Source: Akkermansiaceae bacterium
GTDB taxonomy: Bacteria > Verrucomicrobiota > Verrucomicrobiia > Verrucomicrobiales > Akkermansiaceae
DNA length: 41,087 nt
Direction: 5' to 3'
NCBI GenBank assembly: GCA_026421245.1
Contig: JAPKDJ010000032.1
Location: 1 to 41,087, forward strand
Part shown: piece after piece, positions 9,182-17,718 of the stretch
Layout: each line of letters begins with the position of its first letter
How positions within the stretch are numbered: position 1 is the stretch's first letter
Made by a program: the position numbers and the translations under genes
Notes under the pieces: model-generated
The model's input: the letters and a program-made list of their open reading frames with translations, nothing else
Database searches by the model: none
Told to the model about the DNA's origin: nothing

Positions 9182-12100
9182 GTGAAAGCTTTCATTACTC
9201 CCACTCTGCTCCTTTTCCTCACTGCCTCCTACGCGGTTTCCGCCCCTTCTTGGATCTGGTCTTCAAAGTCTGCGGCTGACCGCGAAACTGCCTCGTTCCG
9301 TACGTCCTTTGAAATTCCGGCGGGGGGCGTCTCTATGGTCAAACTCGAAGTCACCTGTGACAACGGCGCGGCCGCCTTTCTTAACGGGCAAAAAATCCTT
9401 GAAAACCCCGACTGGCAGCAACCTTCAAGCCGCGACATCACTGACCTCGTCAAACCCGGCGCGAACCGGCTCACCTTCGAGGCCAAAAACCAGGGCGGTG
9501 CCGCCGCGTTCATCGCGCGCCTTTCCATCAAAGGAAAAGATGGTAAAACCACCAACGTCGAATCCGGCATAGGCTGGGAAGCAAAAAGACAGGGCTCCGA
9601 CGATTGGATCCCCGCCACCGTCCTCGCCAAATATGGTGAAGGCCCGTGGGGTGCCGCACTCGATGGAAAACCCGGCGGTAGAGGCGGAGCAAGCGCCCCC
9701 TCGACCGACGTCGTCGAAACCCTCCCCGGGTTTAAGGCCGAGCGCCTCTACACCGTCCCCAAAGGAGAACAAGGATCCTGGGTCTCCATGACCGTCGACC
9801 CCAATGGCCGCCTCATCACCGGCGACCAATACGGCGGCCTCTACCGCGTCACCCTCCCTGAATCACAAGGAACCGGGGCCGCCGCCCCCGAATCGCAGAT
9901 TAAAGTCGAGAAACTCGATGCAAAGGTCACCGGCTCCCACGGCCTCTGCTACATCTTCGACTCCCTCTATTTCATGAAAAACGAACAGGGCGGTAGCCAC
10001 GGCCTCTACCGCCTCCGCGATACCAATGGCGACGACCAGTTCGATTCCGAAGAACTCCTCCGTGAATTCAAAGGCAGCGGCGAACACGGATGCCACAGCA
10101 TCATCCCCAGCCCGGACGGAAAATCCCTCCATCTCGTCTTTGGTAACCACACCAACATCCCGGAGAAGCTCGAACGCTCGCGCCCCGCTAGAGCCTGGTC
10201 CGAGGATCACCTCCTCCCCCGACTCTGGGATGCCAACGGCCACGCCCGCGGCCGCCTCGCCCCCGGCGGATTCATCGTCAAAACCGACCCCGACGCCAAA
10301 GAGATCGAACTCGTCGCCTACGGGTTCCGCAACGAGTTCGACGCCGCCTTTGACCAAAATGGCGAGCTCTTCGCCTTCGACGCCGACATGGAGTGGGACA
10401 TGGGTTCCCCCTGGTATCGCCCCACCCGAGTCTACCACACCGTCAGCGGACTCGATGCCGGCTGGCGTTCCGGCACTGGAAAATGGCCGAACCACTATCC
10501 CGATTCCCTCCCGCCCACCGCCGACATCGGCCCCGGAAGCCCCACCGGCGTCGCCATCGGCACCGGCGCGAAGTTTCCCAAAAAATACCAGCACTCCCTC
10601 TTCGTCAACGATTGGACCTATGGCACCATGTACGCCGTCCACCTCATCCCCGACGGCGCCGGATTCAAAAGCAAAGTCGAGGAGTTCGTCAGCGGACGCC
10701 CCCTCCCCCTCACCGATGTCATCATCCACCCGAAAGACGGTGCCATGTACTTCATGATCGGTGGCCGCCGCGCCCAGTCCGCCCTCTACCGCGTCACCTA
10801 CGAAGGCGATGACTCTATCGCCCCGGCAAAAGCCCTTCCCGTGACACCAGAGGCACAGATTCGCCATTCACTCGAATCCCTCCACAGTGACGGAAACGCC
10901 GCCGCTATCGTCGCCAAAGCGTTCTTCTTTCTGGATCACGCCGACCGCTACATTCGCTATGCTGCCCGCGTCGCCATCGAGCGCCAACCGGCATCAGGTT
11001 GGGCGGACAAAGCCCTCGCCGAAACCCGTCCCTGGGCCTCCATCGAAGCCAAGGTCGCCCTCGCAAGAGTCGGGGACAAAGCCCACCAGAAGGACATCTT
11101 CAGAACCCTCGGCAAACTCGATCCGAAGACGCTTTCCCGCCACCAGCTCCTCGCTTGGCTCCGCGCCCACTCCCTCGCCTGCACCCGCATGGGCGAACCG
11201 ACCGACGCAATTAAAACAGAACTCGTCGCCCGCCTCAAACCCCTTTATCCCAGCGGTGATAACAGATCCGATCGCGATCTCGCCGAATTGTTGATTTACC
11301 TCGGCGATCCCACCGTCGTCAGCAAGTCCCTCCAGCTCATGGCCACCGCGAAAGACGATCACGTCGATCACGCCCTCGAGCGAGTCCTCGCCCGAAATGT
11401 CAGCTATGCCAGCGCCGTCAACGCCGCCCATGCCAGCCGCCCGAACCTTCAGCAATACACCTACCTCTTCCTTCTCCGAAATGCCAAAGCCGGCTGGACG
11501 CCCGAACTCCGCAAAACCTATTTCTCCTGGTACGCACAGGCTTCCAAATGGAAGGGCGGAAACAGCTTAAAGAAATTCATCGATAACATCCGCAACGAGG
11601 CGCTGACTAACATTGCCCCAGAATCCGAGCGCGCCGCCCTTGACGCGCTTTCCAAAACTCCGCCCAAAGCCATCGCCAACGTCAAACCTCCCGTCGGCCC
11701 CGGTCGCACTTGGACCGTCGAAAGCGCCGTCAAAGAACTCGATGGCAAACTCACCGCCCGCAATTTCGCACGCGGCAAAGAGCTATTCACTGCCACCGCC
11801 TGCATAGGATGCCACCGTATGGCCGGCGAAGGGGGCGGAATTGGGCCCGACCTCACCGGCTCCGGCGCACGCTACATCCTGAGCGACCTCCTCGAAAACA
11901 TCGTCACCCCGTCAAAAGTCATCTCCGACCAGTATGGAAGCGAGACCATCACCAAAAAGGACGGCTCCGTCGTTATTGGCCGCGAAGCCGGAGAAACCGA
12001 CTCCGTCCTTTCGCTGATGACCAACCCCTTTGCCCAGGAAACCCTCATCGAAATCCCCAAAGCCGACATCGCCAAACGCGAACCTTTGGCCGTCTCCATG

Positions 12101-12205
12101 ATGCCCCCGGGAATGATCAACACCCTCAATCCCGACGAACTCGCAGACCTCGTCGCCTATCTCATCTCCGGCGCCAATCCCGAAGACAAAATCTACAAGA
12201 AGTAA
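9182..12205 (+). CDS. PVC-type heme-binding CxxCH protein: jellyroll + beta-propeller + HEAT-like + cytochrome c, secreted
   Basis: 1007 residues from a GTG start, with a signal peptide (residues 1-21, ending AVSA). Residues ~22-150 resemble a galactose-binding jellyroll (TSFEIPAGG, CDNGAAAFLNGQKI, AKNQGGAAAFIARL). Residues ~180-545 form a sugar-dehydrogenase/NHL-type beta-propeller (GSWVSMTVDPNGRLITGDQ; YGFRNEFDAAFDQNGELF). An alpha-helical HEAT-like stretch follows (~560-830). The C-terminal ~150 residues are a cytochrome c: CIGCH gives Cys874, Cys877 and His878, with candidate axial methionines in SMMPPGM near 972-977. Such proteins are numerous in PVC genomes and are presumed periplasmic electron-transfer oxidoreductases; the substrate is unknown. 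It stands alone, downstream of repeat A copy 1. Confidence 0.9.
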   Translation: MKAFITPTLLLFLTASYAVSAPSWIWSSKSAADRETASFRTSFEIPAGGVSMVKLEVTCDNGAAAFLNGQKILENPDWQQPSSRDITDLVKPGANRLTFEAKNQGGAAAFIARLSIKGKDGKTTNVESGIGWEAKRQGSDDWIPATVLAKYGEGPWGAALDGKPGGRGGASAPSTDVVETLPGFKAERLYTVPKGEQGSWVSMTVDPNGRLITGDQYGGLYRVTLPESQGTGAAAPESQIKVEKLDAKVTGSHGLCYIFDSLYFMKNEQGGSHGLYRLRDTNGDDQFDSEELLREFKGSGEHGCHSIIPSPDGKSLHLVFGNHTNIPEKLERSRPARAWSEDHLLPRLWDANGHARGRLAPGGFIVKTDPDAKEIELVAYGFRNEFDAAFDQNGELFAFDADMEWDMGSPWYRPTRVYHTVSGLDAGWRSGTGKWPNHYPDSLPPTADIGPGSPTGVAIGTGAKFPKKYQHSLFVNDWTYGTMYAVHLIPDGAGFKSKVEEFVSGRPLPLTDVIIHPKDGAMYFMIGGRRAQSALYRVTYEGDDSIAPAKALPVTPEAQIRHSLESLHSDGNAAAIVAKAFFFLDHADRYIRYAARVAIERQPASGWADKALAETRPWASIEAKVALARVGDKAHQKDIFRTLGKLDPKTLSRHQLLAWLRAHSLACTRMGEPTDAIKTELVARLKPLYPSGDNRSDRDLAELLIYLGDPTVVSKSLQLMATAKDDHVDHALERVLARNVSYASAVNAAHASRPNLQQYTYLFLLRNAKAGWTPELRKTYFSWYAQASKWKGGNSLKKFIDNIRNEALTNIAPESERAALDALSKTPPKAIANVKPPVGPGRTWTVESAVKELDGKLTARNFARGKELFTATACIGCHRMAGEGGGIGPDLTGSGARYILSDLLENIVTPSKVISDQYGSETITKKDGSVVIGREAGETDSVLSLMTNPFAQETLIEIPKADIAKREPLAVSMMPPGMINTLNPDELADLVAYLISGANPEDKIYKK

Positions 12206-12210
12206 GCGGA

Positions 12211-12246
12211 CCCCGAATTCCTACCGTCGTTCAGGATAGGTCGGGG
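12211..12246 (+). terminator. Possible terminator hairpin after the heme-binding gene
   Basis: CCCCGA (12211-12216) pairs with TCGGGG (12241-12246), with CCTA/TAGG inside, starting 6 bp after the stop codon. It is followed by an A run rather than T, so a factor-independent role on this strand is uncertain. Confidence 0.3.
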
Positions 12247-12291
12247 AAAAACAATGATGAAACGGGGCTCAAGGCTCCAGTTTCATAAGAG
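12246..12291 (+). repeat. Dispersed hairpin repeat B, copy 1
   Basis: 46 bp matching 22111-22156 at about 40 of 46 positions and ending TTTCATAAGAG. It folds as GAAACGGGGC (12259-12268), loop TCAAG, GCTCC-A-GTTTC (12274-12284): a 10-bp stem with one bulged A and one G-U pair. It follows the heme-binding gene. Confidence 0.65.
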
Positions 12292-12372
12292 TTTGTCACA
12301 GGCACGTTTACGGCGATTGCTCCCACACAAGGATTCTACCTGATACGGGTGTCGGGAGGGCCTGCCGAATAA
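12292..12372 (+). pseudogene. C-terminal relic of a lost protein
   Basis: The 26 codons before TAA 12370-12372 read FVTGTFTAIAPTQGFYLIRV then SGGPAE. This has the look of the last beta-strands of a secreted PVC protein. There is no start, and stops occur upstream in the frame. A different frame continues into repeat A. It is most likely the tail of a deleted gene. Confidence 0.35.
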
Positions 12373-12384
12373 CGGCAAACAAAT

Positions 12385-12603
12385 CAATCCTTGGAATGGC
12401 GGGAAGGCTGACTACGCTCTCGGATCATGAATTACTGTCGTGAAACGCCCTGCGGAGGCAGGCCGCTGGCTTTTTCGCCTGAGTTTCCGCCTCGCCGTTC
12501 CCGTGCTCAAACATCTCAGTTCAATTCCCCCGCACCCCCCTTTTTTTCCGATCTCCTCAGCGGTGCCATCAAACGGTCCACTCAAAAAGAAAATTCCTAG
12601 CAG
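12385..12603 (+). repeat. Dispersed direct repeat A, copy 2 (~219 bp)
   Basis: Near-identical to 8938-9149, with a short extra stretch (CTGAGTTTCCGC region) and a few substitutions; it ends AAATTCCTAGCAG at 12591-12603. It lies 88 bp upstream of the PD40 gene. The two copies flank the entire heme-binding gene (9182-12205), like the arms of a duplicated or inserted cassette. Confidence 0.9.
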
Positions 12604-12691
12604 GAATGACGAACCTCATCCTTCGCATGACTGACCCCGCGGAAAAACTGCGTGCATTGCCAATTACCCTCCAACGAAACCCACTCCGACC

Positions 12692-13738
12692 ATGACGATT
12701 ACCAGACTCTCCGCATTCCTGTTGATGGCCACTTCCTTGGGCTCCACTGCCGGAGCAGCGGAATCCATCGAGACCCTGCTCGCCCGCACCCCGCACAAAC
12801 TGCTCTGCGAAGGTTATGCGAATAACAACTGGGAGCTCTTCATCATGAATGCGGACGGGGCGAAGCTTCGGAATCTGACGAACACGGCGGACAGCCATGA
12901 GGTTTACCCGCAGGCCTCGCCGGACGGATCGATGATCGCATTCCTCTCGGACGTGGGAACGGGAAGGACCACCGTGCGCAGCCTCTGGGTGATGGACGTC
13001 AATGGAGAAAACCGTCGCAAGATTGCTGACTACGCCCGACAGCCGTTTTGGTCACCGGACAGCAAGACTATCGCCTACCTCCCCCAGGAGTTCAAAAAGT
13101 TCAACGAAATCGATTACTCGACCAAGGGAATGGTCTTTCACGACCTGGAAACCGGCAAGGACCGGCCGCACCCTAACAGCGGGAAGATCCATCACCTCTA
13201 CAACCCGGGATTCTCGCCAGACGGAAAGTGGATCGTCGCCACCGTTCACTCGGGAATGGGGCTCGGCCACGGCAACCTCCTGATCGAGGCGGATGGCGAG
13301 CGAATCGTCAACCTCAAGATGCGAGGCTGCCGACCAACCTTCAGTCCGAGCGGAAAGTTCCTGGCGTGGGGACCCGGTGATCATGAGATCAAAGTTGGCG
13401 AGGTCGATTGGTCGGGCGATCTTCCAGTTATCGGAAAAACCCGGCTCCAAATCTTCCACAAGAAAGACAAGATCTATCATGTCGACTGGTGTCCGAACGA
13501 GCAGTTCCTCACCCTCAGCCAAGGAAAACCCGGAAAGGGAAATCCTGCCAAGCCAGGCACCTATGAAGCAGCCAGCGAGATCGTGGGTGTCCATGCGGAC
13601 GGCTGGAATATCGTCGCAGTCGCCATCGGGGACGGCGGGAAGGTCGACCTGCAAGATCCACCTTCCGACCGGGTTCTGCAGCTAACAAGCGAGGGCCGGA
13701 GTTTCAAGGAGTCGGAATGGATTCCAGTGAAGGAGTAG
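12692..13738 (+). CDS. Secreted PD40/TolB-type beta-propeller protein
   Basis: 348 residues with a signal peptide (MTITRLSAFLLMATSLGSTAGAA-ES, cleavage near 23). Repeated PD40 blades are visible: NWELFIMNADG, HEVYPQASPDGSMIAFLSD, RQPFWSPDSKTIAYL, YNPGFSPDGKWIVATV and CRPTFSPSGKFLAWGPG. This is the WD40-like family found in TolB and in many PVC envelope proteins, presumably a periplasmic protein-protein interaction scaffold. It is the first gene of a tight plus-strand run with the SUMF1-type, MBOAT and SGNH genes (gaps 45, 19 and 18 bp), which points to a job in the same process. Confidence 0.85.
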   Translation: MTITRLSAFLLMATSLGSTAGAAESIETLLARTPHKLLCEGYANNNWELFIMNADGAKLRNLTNTADSHEVYPQASPDGSMIAFLSDVGTGRTTVRSLWVMDVNGENRRKIADYARQPFWSPDSKTIAYLPQEFKKFNEIDYSTKGMVFHDLETGKDRPHPNSGKIHHLYNPGFSPDGKWIVATVHSGMGLGHGNLLIEADGERIVNLKMRGCRPTFSPSGKFLAWGPGDHEIKVGEVDWSGDLPVIGKTRLQIFHKKDKIYHVDWCPNEQFLTLSQGKPGKGNPAKPGTYEAASEIVGVHADGWNIVAVAIGDGGKVDLQDPPSDRVLQLTSEGRSFKESEWIPVKE

Positions 13739-13783
13739 TCTCCCGTCATCATGCCAGTATCTCCAACCTATTCCAGATTCGTC

Positions 13784-14695
13784 ATGACAACAATGCGATC
13801 CACCCTTCTCCTTCTCCCTGCCCTGGTGTTGCTAAACTCGTGCAAAAGCGACTCTTCCGGCACCGGGACGGGCACCCGGGACCCGATTCAGATTTCGACC
13901 TCGTCGGGAGTCCCGATGATTCACCTGACAGGCGGAAATTTCACGATGGGCAGTGACAAGGAGAGCGCCGACGAGAAACCCGCCCACCAGGTCCGAATCA
14001 GCGCGTTCCTCATCGATGCATATGAGGTCACGCACGAAATGTTCGCCAAGGCCGAACTGCCCAATCCCTCGCATTGGCAGGAACACCCGCAGATGCCGGT
14101 CGAACAGGTCCGCTGGCGCGATTCCCGGCGATACTGCAACGAACGCTCGCTCCTGGAGGGGCTGCCCCCCTGCTATGACGAATCCAAACCGGGCTGGCCC
14201 TGTGACTTCGATGCCAATGGCTACCGCTTGCCGACCGAAGCCGAATGGGAGTTCGCCTGCCGGGCCGGAGGGTCGGGCCGCTACGAGTTCGGCGATGCCG
14301 GAAAGCTGAAGCAATACGCATGGTTCGATGCCAACTCCGGGGAGCGGACCCATCCCGCGGGGTCACGAAAGCCGAACGCCTGGGGGATTTTTGACATGTA
14401 TGGGAACGTCTCCGAGTGGTGCGAGGACATCTACGCCCCAGACTACTCCGCGAAGAGTCCCGTCGACGATCCTATCGGACCGGTCGCCACCAGCGCGATA
14501 TCCGACAAGCGCGTCATGCGTGGAGGCAACTGGAAGTCCAGCGCCGAGATGTGCCGGGCCACCTTCCGAAAGGGCCAAATCACCGGCGATTCCGATGCCT
14601 GCTTTAATACTGATTACTGCGGCTTCCGCTGTGTCCGTCGCGTTTCTCCCGAGGAACTGAAAGCGCTTCAGGTCGCCACCAGCGGAACGAACTGA
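13784..14695 (+). CDS. SUMF1/formylglycine-generating-enzyme-fold lipoprotein
   Basis: 303 residues from ATG 13784, starting with a lipoprotein signal (LLLLPALVLLNSC, lipid Cys20). An in-frame ATG at 13751 would add 11 residues before the hydrophobic stretch and is less likely. The FGE-sulfatase fold signatures are clear: GGNFTMGSD, LPTEAEWEFACRAGG, NAWGIFDMYGNVSEWCEDIY, RVMRGGNW and YCGFRCVRRV. At the catalytic copper-cysteine pair of true formylglycine-generating enzymes only the second Cys (257) is kept; the first position is Ser252. It is therefore probably not a sulfatase activator but a surface or periplasmic member of the wider SUMF1 family. It sits between the PD40 gene and the MBOAT gene. 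Confidence 0.85.
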   Translation: MTTMRSTLLLLPALVLLNSCKSDSSGTGTGTRDPIQISTSSGVPMIHLTGGNFTMGSDKESADEKPAHQVRISAFLIDAYEVTHEMFAKAELPNPSHWQEHPQMPVEQVRWRDSRRYCNERSLLEGLPPCYDESKPGWPCDFDANGYRLPTEAEWEFACRAGGSGRYEFGDAGKLKQYAWFDANSGERTHPAGSRKPNAWGIFDMYGNVSEWCEDIYAPDYSAKSPVDDPIGPVATSAISDKRVMRGGNWKSSAEMCRATFRKGQITGDSDACFNTDYCGFRCVRRVSPEELKALQVATSGTN

Positions 14696-14714
14696 GCCCA
14701 ACCGGCGTCTTACC

Positions 14715-16316
14715 GTGCTCTTCCATACTTGGACATTCGCCGCGTTCGTCGCGGTCGCCCTGCTGGGCTTTTTCGCGCTGCGCCCGACCCGTTTCTGGCT
14801 GCCCTGGTTGTTCCTAGCGTCATACGTGTTCTACGGATGCTGGAGTCCCTATTACCTCATCCTGATCCTGTATTCCACCACCATGGACTATAGCGTGGTC
14901 GGCTTCATGGACCGCTGTCCGCGAACCGGAGGCCACCGGTTCGATCTCTCCCACCTCCGCGGAACGAAAATCTCATCACCACGACTTCGACTGGCATACT
15001 GGGGATTCATCGCAGCAGCCATGACTTGCCTGGCGGCAGCCGTCATAAACTTCAGCAACCTGCGCCCGATGATGCTTGGGCTGTGCTTGATCCTGTCGCT
15101 CATGGCAATGGGAACGGCATTCTCAAGCCGCAAAATCTGGCTCGCCGTCAGCCTGATCAACAACCTAAGCCTCCTCGCGTTCTTCAAGTATGCCGGGTTC
15201 TTTTCGGACGCAATCAATCAATTGTTAGCCAACGTCGGAGCCCCGTTCCAGTTGCCGGAGGCAGCAGCGCTCATGCCGACGGGATTCGAATACCTCCTGC
15301 CGGTCGGGATCTCGTTCTTCATGTTCCAGTCGATGAGCTACACCATCGACTTCTACCGCGGGGAGATCGACCGCGAGCGAAGCTTCATCCGCTTTGCAAC
15401 TTTTGTGGCATTTTTCCCGCAACTGGTCGCCGGACCGATCGAGCGCGCCAGTCACCTGCTTCCCCAGTTCCACTCTCGCCCACAGGTCACCGGCCGCGAT
15501 GTCAGCGAAGGACTCTCCCTGTTTCTAGTCGGGCTCTTCAAGAAGTTGGCGTTAGCAAACTACCTGTCGATCTATGTCGAGCGGATCTATGACGATCCTT
15601 CCGCCCAGAATGCGCCGGCCCTCCTGCTGGCCACCTTCGCCTTCGCATGGCAGATTTATTTCGACTTCAGCGGATACACCGACATGGCGCGCGGGGTGGC
15701 ACGCTGGTTCGGGTTCCGCCTGATGCTCAATTTCAACCATCCCTATCTCGCCGCCAGTCTCGGAGAGTTCTGGTCGCGCTGGCACATCAGCCTCTCTACG
15801 TGGTTCCGCGACTACGTTTACATCCCGTTGGGTGGAAACCGCCGGGGGTCGTGGCTGACATGCCGGAACTTGCTCATTACCTTTGTCATTTCCGGACTGT
15901 GGCACGGGGCGGCATGGACTTTCCTCATCTGGGGAGCCCTCCACGGTATCGGGATCCTGCTCACCCGGCGGCTCGAACAGGCCGATTGGTACCACACCCG
16001 ACTGCCGAAACCCATCAAGCAGATCGCCGTCTTTCTCTTCGTTGGCTTCGCCTGGATCTTCTTCCGGGCGGACTCCCTCGAGACCGCCGCGACCATCATC
16101 AAGCGGATCGGCACGACCCCATGGACGGACCCCGGCTGCCCCGGCTTGATGTTGGCCCTGATCGGAGCCGTCTGGGGATACCAGTACCTGAGCGAATCCC
16201 GATACAAGCAAATCCTCCAGTGGCCTGCCACGCGCATCACCCTGGCCACCGGCATGATCGTCTACCTCCTCTTGTTCTCATCCAAGGGCGGGGAGTTCAT
16301 CTACTTTCAATTCTGA
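14715..16316 (+). CDS. MBOAT-family membrane O-acyltransferase (AlgI/DltB-like)
   Basis: 533 residues from a GTG start 19 bp after the previous gene. About ten or more membrane segments are spread along the chain, beginning WTFAAFVAVALLGFFAL. The MBOAT signature is present: SRWHISLSTWFRDYVYIPLG with His357, and the invariant catalytic His397 in SGLWHGAAWTFLIWG. The AlgI-type N-terminal region (FLASYVFYGCWSPYY) and GISFFMFQSMSYTIDFYRG also match. The family moves acyl groups (usually acetyl) across the inner membrane onto polysaccharides or teichoic acids. The SGNH hydrolase directly downstream is the usual periplasmic partner that completes transfer. Confidence 0.93.
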   Translation: MLFHTWTFAAFVAVALLGFFALRPTRFWLPWLFLASYVFYGCWSPYYLILILYSTTMDYSVVGFMDRCPRTGGHRFDLSHLRGTKISSPRLRLAYWGFIAAAMTCLAAAVINFSNLRPMMLGLCLILSLMAMGTAFSSRKIWLAVSLINNLSLLAFFKYAGFFSDAINQLLANVGAPFQLPEAAALMPTGFEYLLPVGISFFMFQSMSYTIDFYRGEIDRERSFIRFATFVAFFPQLVAGPIERASHLLPQFHSRPQVTGRDVSEGLSLFLVGLFKKLALANYLSIYVERIYDDPSAQNAPALLLATFAFAWQIYFDFSGYTDMARGVARWFGFRLMLNFNHPYLAASLGEFWSRWHISLSTWFRDYVYIPLGGNRRGSWLTCRNLLITFVISGLWHGAAWTFLIWGALHGIGILLTRRLEQADWYHTRLPKPIKQIAVFLFVGFAWIFFRADSLETAATIIKRIGTTPWTDPGCPGLMLALIGAVWGYQYLSESRYKQILQWPATRITLATGMIVYLLLFSSKGGEFIYFQF

Positions 16317-16334
16317 TTCTGCGAATCCTGCCCC

Positions 16335-17486
16335 ATGACCCCAAACCATACAAAAACTCACGACGATACCAGTCCGCCAAGGCTCACCCTGGGATTTCGC
16401 GAATGGTTGGTGACCCTCCTGCTCGTGCTGGCGATCGTCATGTTCACACCATCCATCTGGAAGATTTTCGAGAACTATGCCACCCCGCCAGACTACCGGG
16501 TTCCCTATGCGCTGAGCAAGAACTACGGTTTGTATGAACGAGCCATGGATCGTCTCCAACCCGCCCAGATTCCGGTGCTGGGCGACTCAGTGGTGTGGGG
16601 AGAGTATGTCTCCCGGGACGGCACCTTGAGCCACTTCCTGAACCACCACTCCGGTGAATCCGACCGCTATGTCAATGCCGGCGTCAACGGATTATTCCCA
16701 ATCGCACTGGAGGGATTGGTTCGCCAATACGGTGGCGCCATACATGATCAAAAGGTCATCCTGCATTGCAACCTCCTGTGGATGAGCAGCCCCGAGGCCG
16801 ACCTGAGTTCCCCGAAAGAGCAGAAGTTCAACCACAGCCGCCTCGTCCCGCAATTCACGACGACGATCCCCTGCTACCGGGCGTCATTCAACGACCGCGC
16901 AAGCATCGTCGTGACACGGGAAGTCCCGTTTTTCTCGTGGAACGGACACATCCGGAACACCTACTTTAAGCAGAAGGACCTGCACACGTGGACCCTCGCA
17001 GACGATGGCGGCTACCCGCCATCCTATCCGAACGCATTGGCCGCACCATGGAAACAGATCACCTTCCAGATTCCTGGAGAACCGGAGAACGATTCGGATC
17101 GAGGTCTCGACAGCCCTCGCCACAAAGCATGGTCCGCAACTGGAGTCGGAACCCAGCAATTTGAGTGGGTCCCGCCGGAGCAGTCACTCCAGCAACAGGC
17201 ATTCCGGGGCCTCGTCAACTTGCTTTGCGAGCGGGGCAATGACGTATTCGTCATCATTGGCCCGTTCAATACCCACATCATGGCACCGGAGAACCTCTCC
17301 GGCTTCACCGCCGGGTTAGCTGCCATTCGTGACTGGCTCGACGCACAAAAGATCCCCAACCTACCATCCGCTACGCTGGAAAGCACCCTCTACGGAGACG
17401 CCAGCCACCCACTCACCGAGGGATACCAACAATTGGCCACCGAAATATGGAGCTCTAGTCAATTTCATGACTGGCTTGTCCGTTAG
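16335..17486 (+). CDS. Membrane-anchored SGNH/GDSL hydrolase-like protein, AlgX/AlgJ-type partner of MBOAT
   Basis: 383 residues. One membrane segment lies near 26-43 (WLVTLLLVLAIVMFTPSIW), then a periplasmic domain. SGNH blocks are visible: VLGDSVVWGEY with nucleophile Ser85, NAGVNG with Asn118, and GDASH with Asp355 and His358. This supplies a plausible Ser-His-Asp triad for an O-acetyl-transferase or esterase. It starts 18 bp after the MBOAT stop, so both are very likely translated from one message. By analogy with alginate and cellulose acetylation systems it would take the acyl group from the MBOAT protein and place it on a surface polysaccharide. The polymer is unknown because no polymerase is present in the window. 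Confidence 0.82.
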   Translation: MTPNHTKTHDDTSPPRLTLGFREWLVTLLLVLAIVMFTPSIWKIFENYATPPDYRVPYALSKNYGLYERAMDRLQPAQIPVLGDSVVWGEYVSRDGTLSHFLNHHSGESDRYVNAGVNGLFPIALEGLVRQYGGAIHDQKVILHCNLLWMSSPEADLSSPKEQKFNHSRLVPQFTTTIPCYRASFNDRASIVVTREVPFFSWNGHIRNTYFKQKDLHTWTLADDGGYPPSYPNALAAPWKQITFQIPGEPENDSDRGLDSPRHKAWSATGVGTQQFEWVPPEQSLQQQAFRGLVNLLCERGNDVFVIIGPFNTHIMAPENLSGFTAGLAAIRDWLDAQKIPNLPSATLESTLYGDASHPLTEGYQQLATEIWSSSQFHDWLVR

Positions 17487-17602
17487 ACACAGCCCAATCC
17501 CGCGAGGCACCCTGTCGACTCGCTGCGGCTCCAGAGCATCAGGCCCACAACCCCGAGCAATGCCACCGATGACGGCTCCGGAACCGATGAACCTGCCAGC
17601 AT
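17483..17602 (-). pseudogene. Relic of a PEP-CTERM sorting signal
   Basis: On the minus strand the frame from ATG 17602 to TAA 17483 encodes 39 residues with VPEPSSVALLGVVGLMLWSR at its core: a PEP motif, a hydrophobic helix and a basic end, the standard PEP-CTERM exosortase signal. The frame continues past the basic stop-transfer point for 13 residues, which live PEP-CTERM proteins rarely do, and the sequence upstream shows no recognisable domain. It overlaps the last 4 bp of the SGNH gene. It is most likely the tail of a decayed exosortase substrate. Confidence 0.55.
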
Positions 17603-17718
17603 CCTACCACTGGGAGGGCGCCCCCCTTTTTCCGGTCTTCGACACAATTTCGACCACCGTCTCGAATAATCGCCTCCGGCGCCTGTATGTATGCTACTCT
17701 CCCGAGCCCTTCGATATT

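Noticed and set aside
8992..9279. Open frame starting VKRPAEAG, also present at 12440-12634
   Set aside because: It looks conserved only because the DNA is a direct repeat; the frames diverge at small indels and run into unrelated sequence.
9863..10867. Long minus-strand open frame (334 codons)
   Set aside because: Antisense to the propeller domain of the heme-binding protein, with low-complexity Gly/Val/Glu text typical of a shadow.
13784..14695. Calling the SUMF1-fold lipoprotein a sulfatase-activating formylglycine-generating enzyme
   Set aside because: The first catalytic cysteine is serine, the protein is exported, and no sulfatase gene is in the window.
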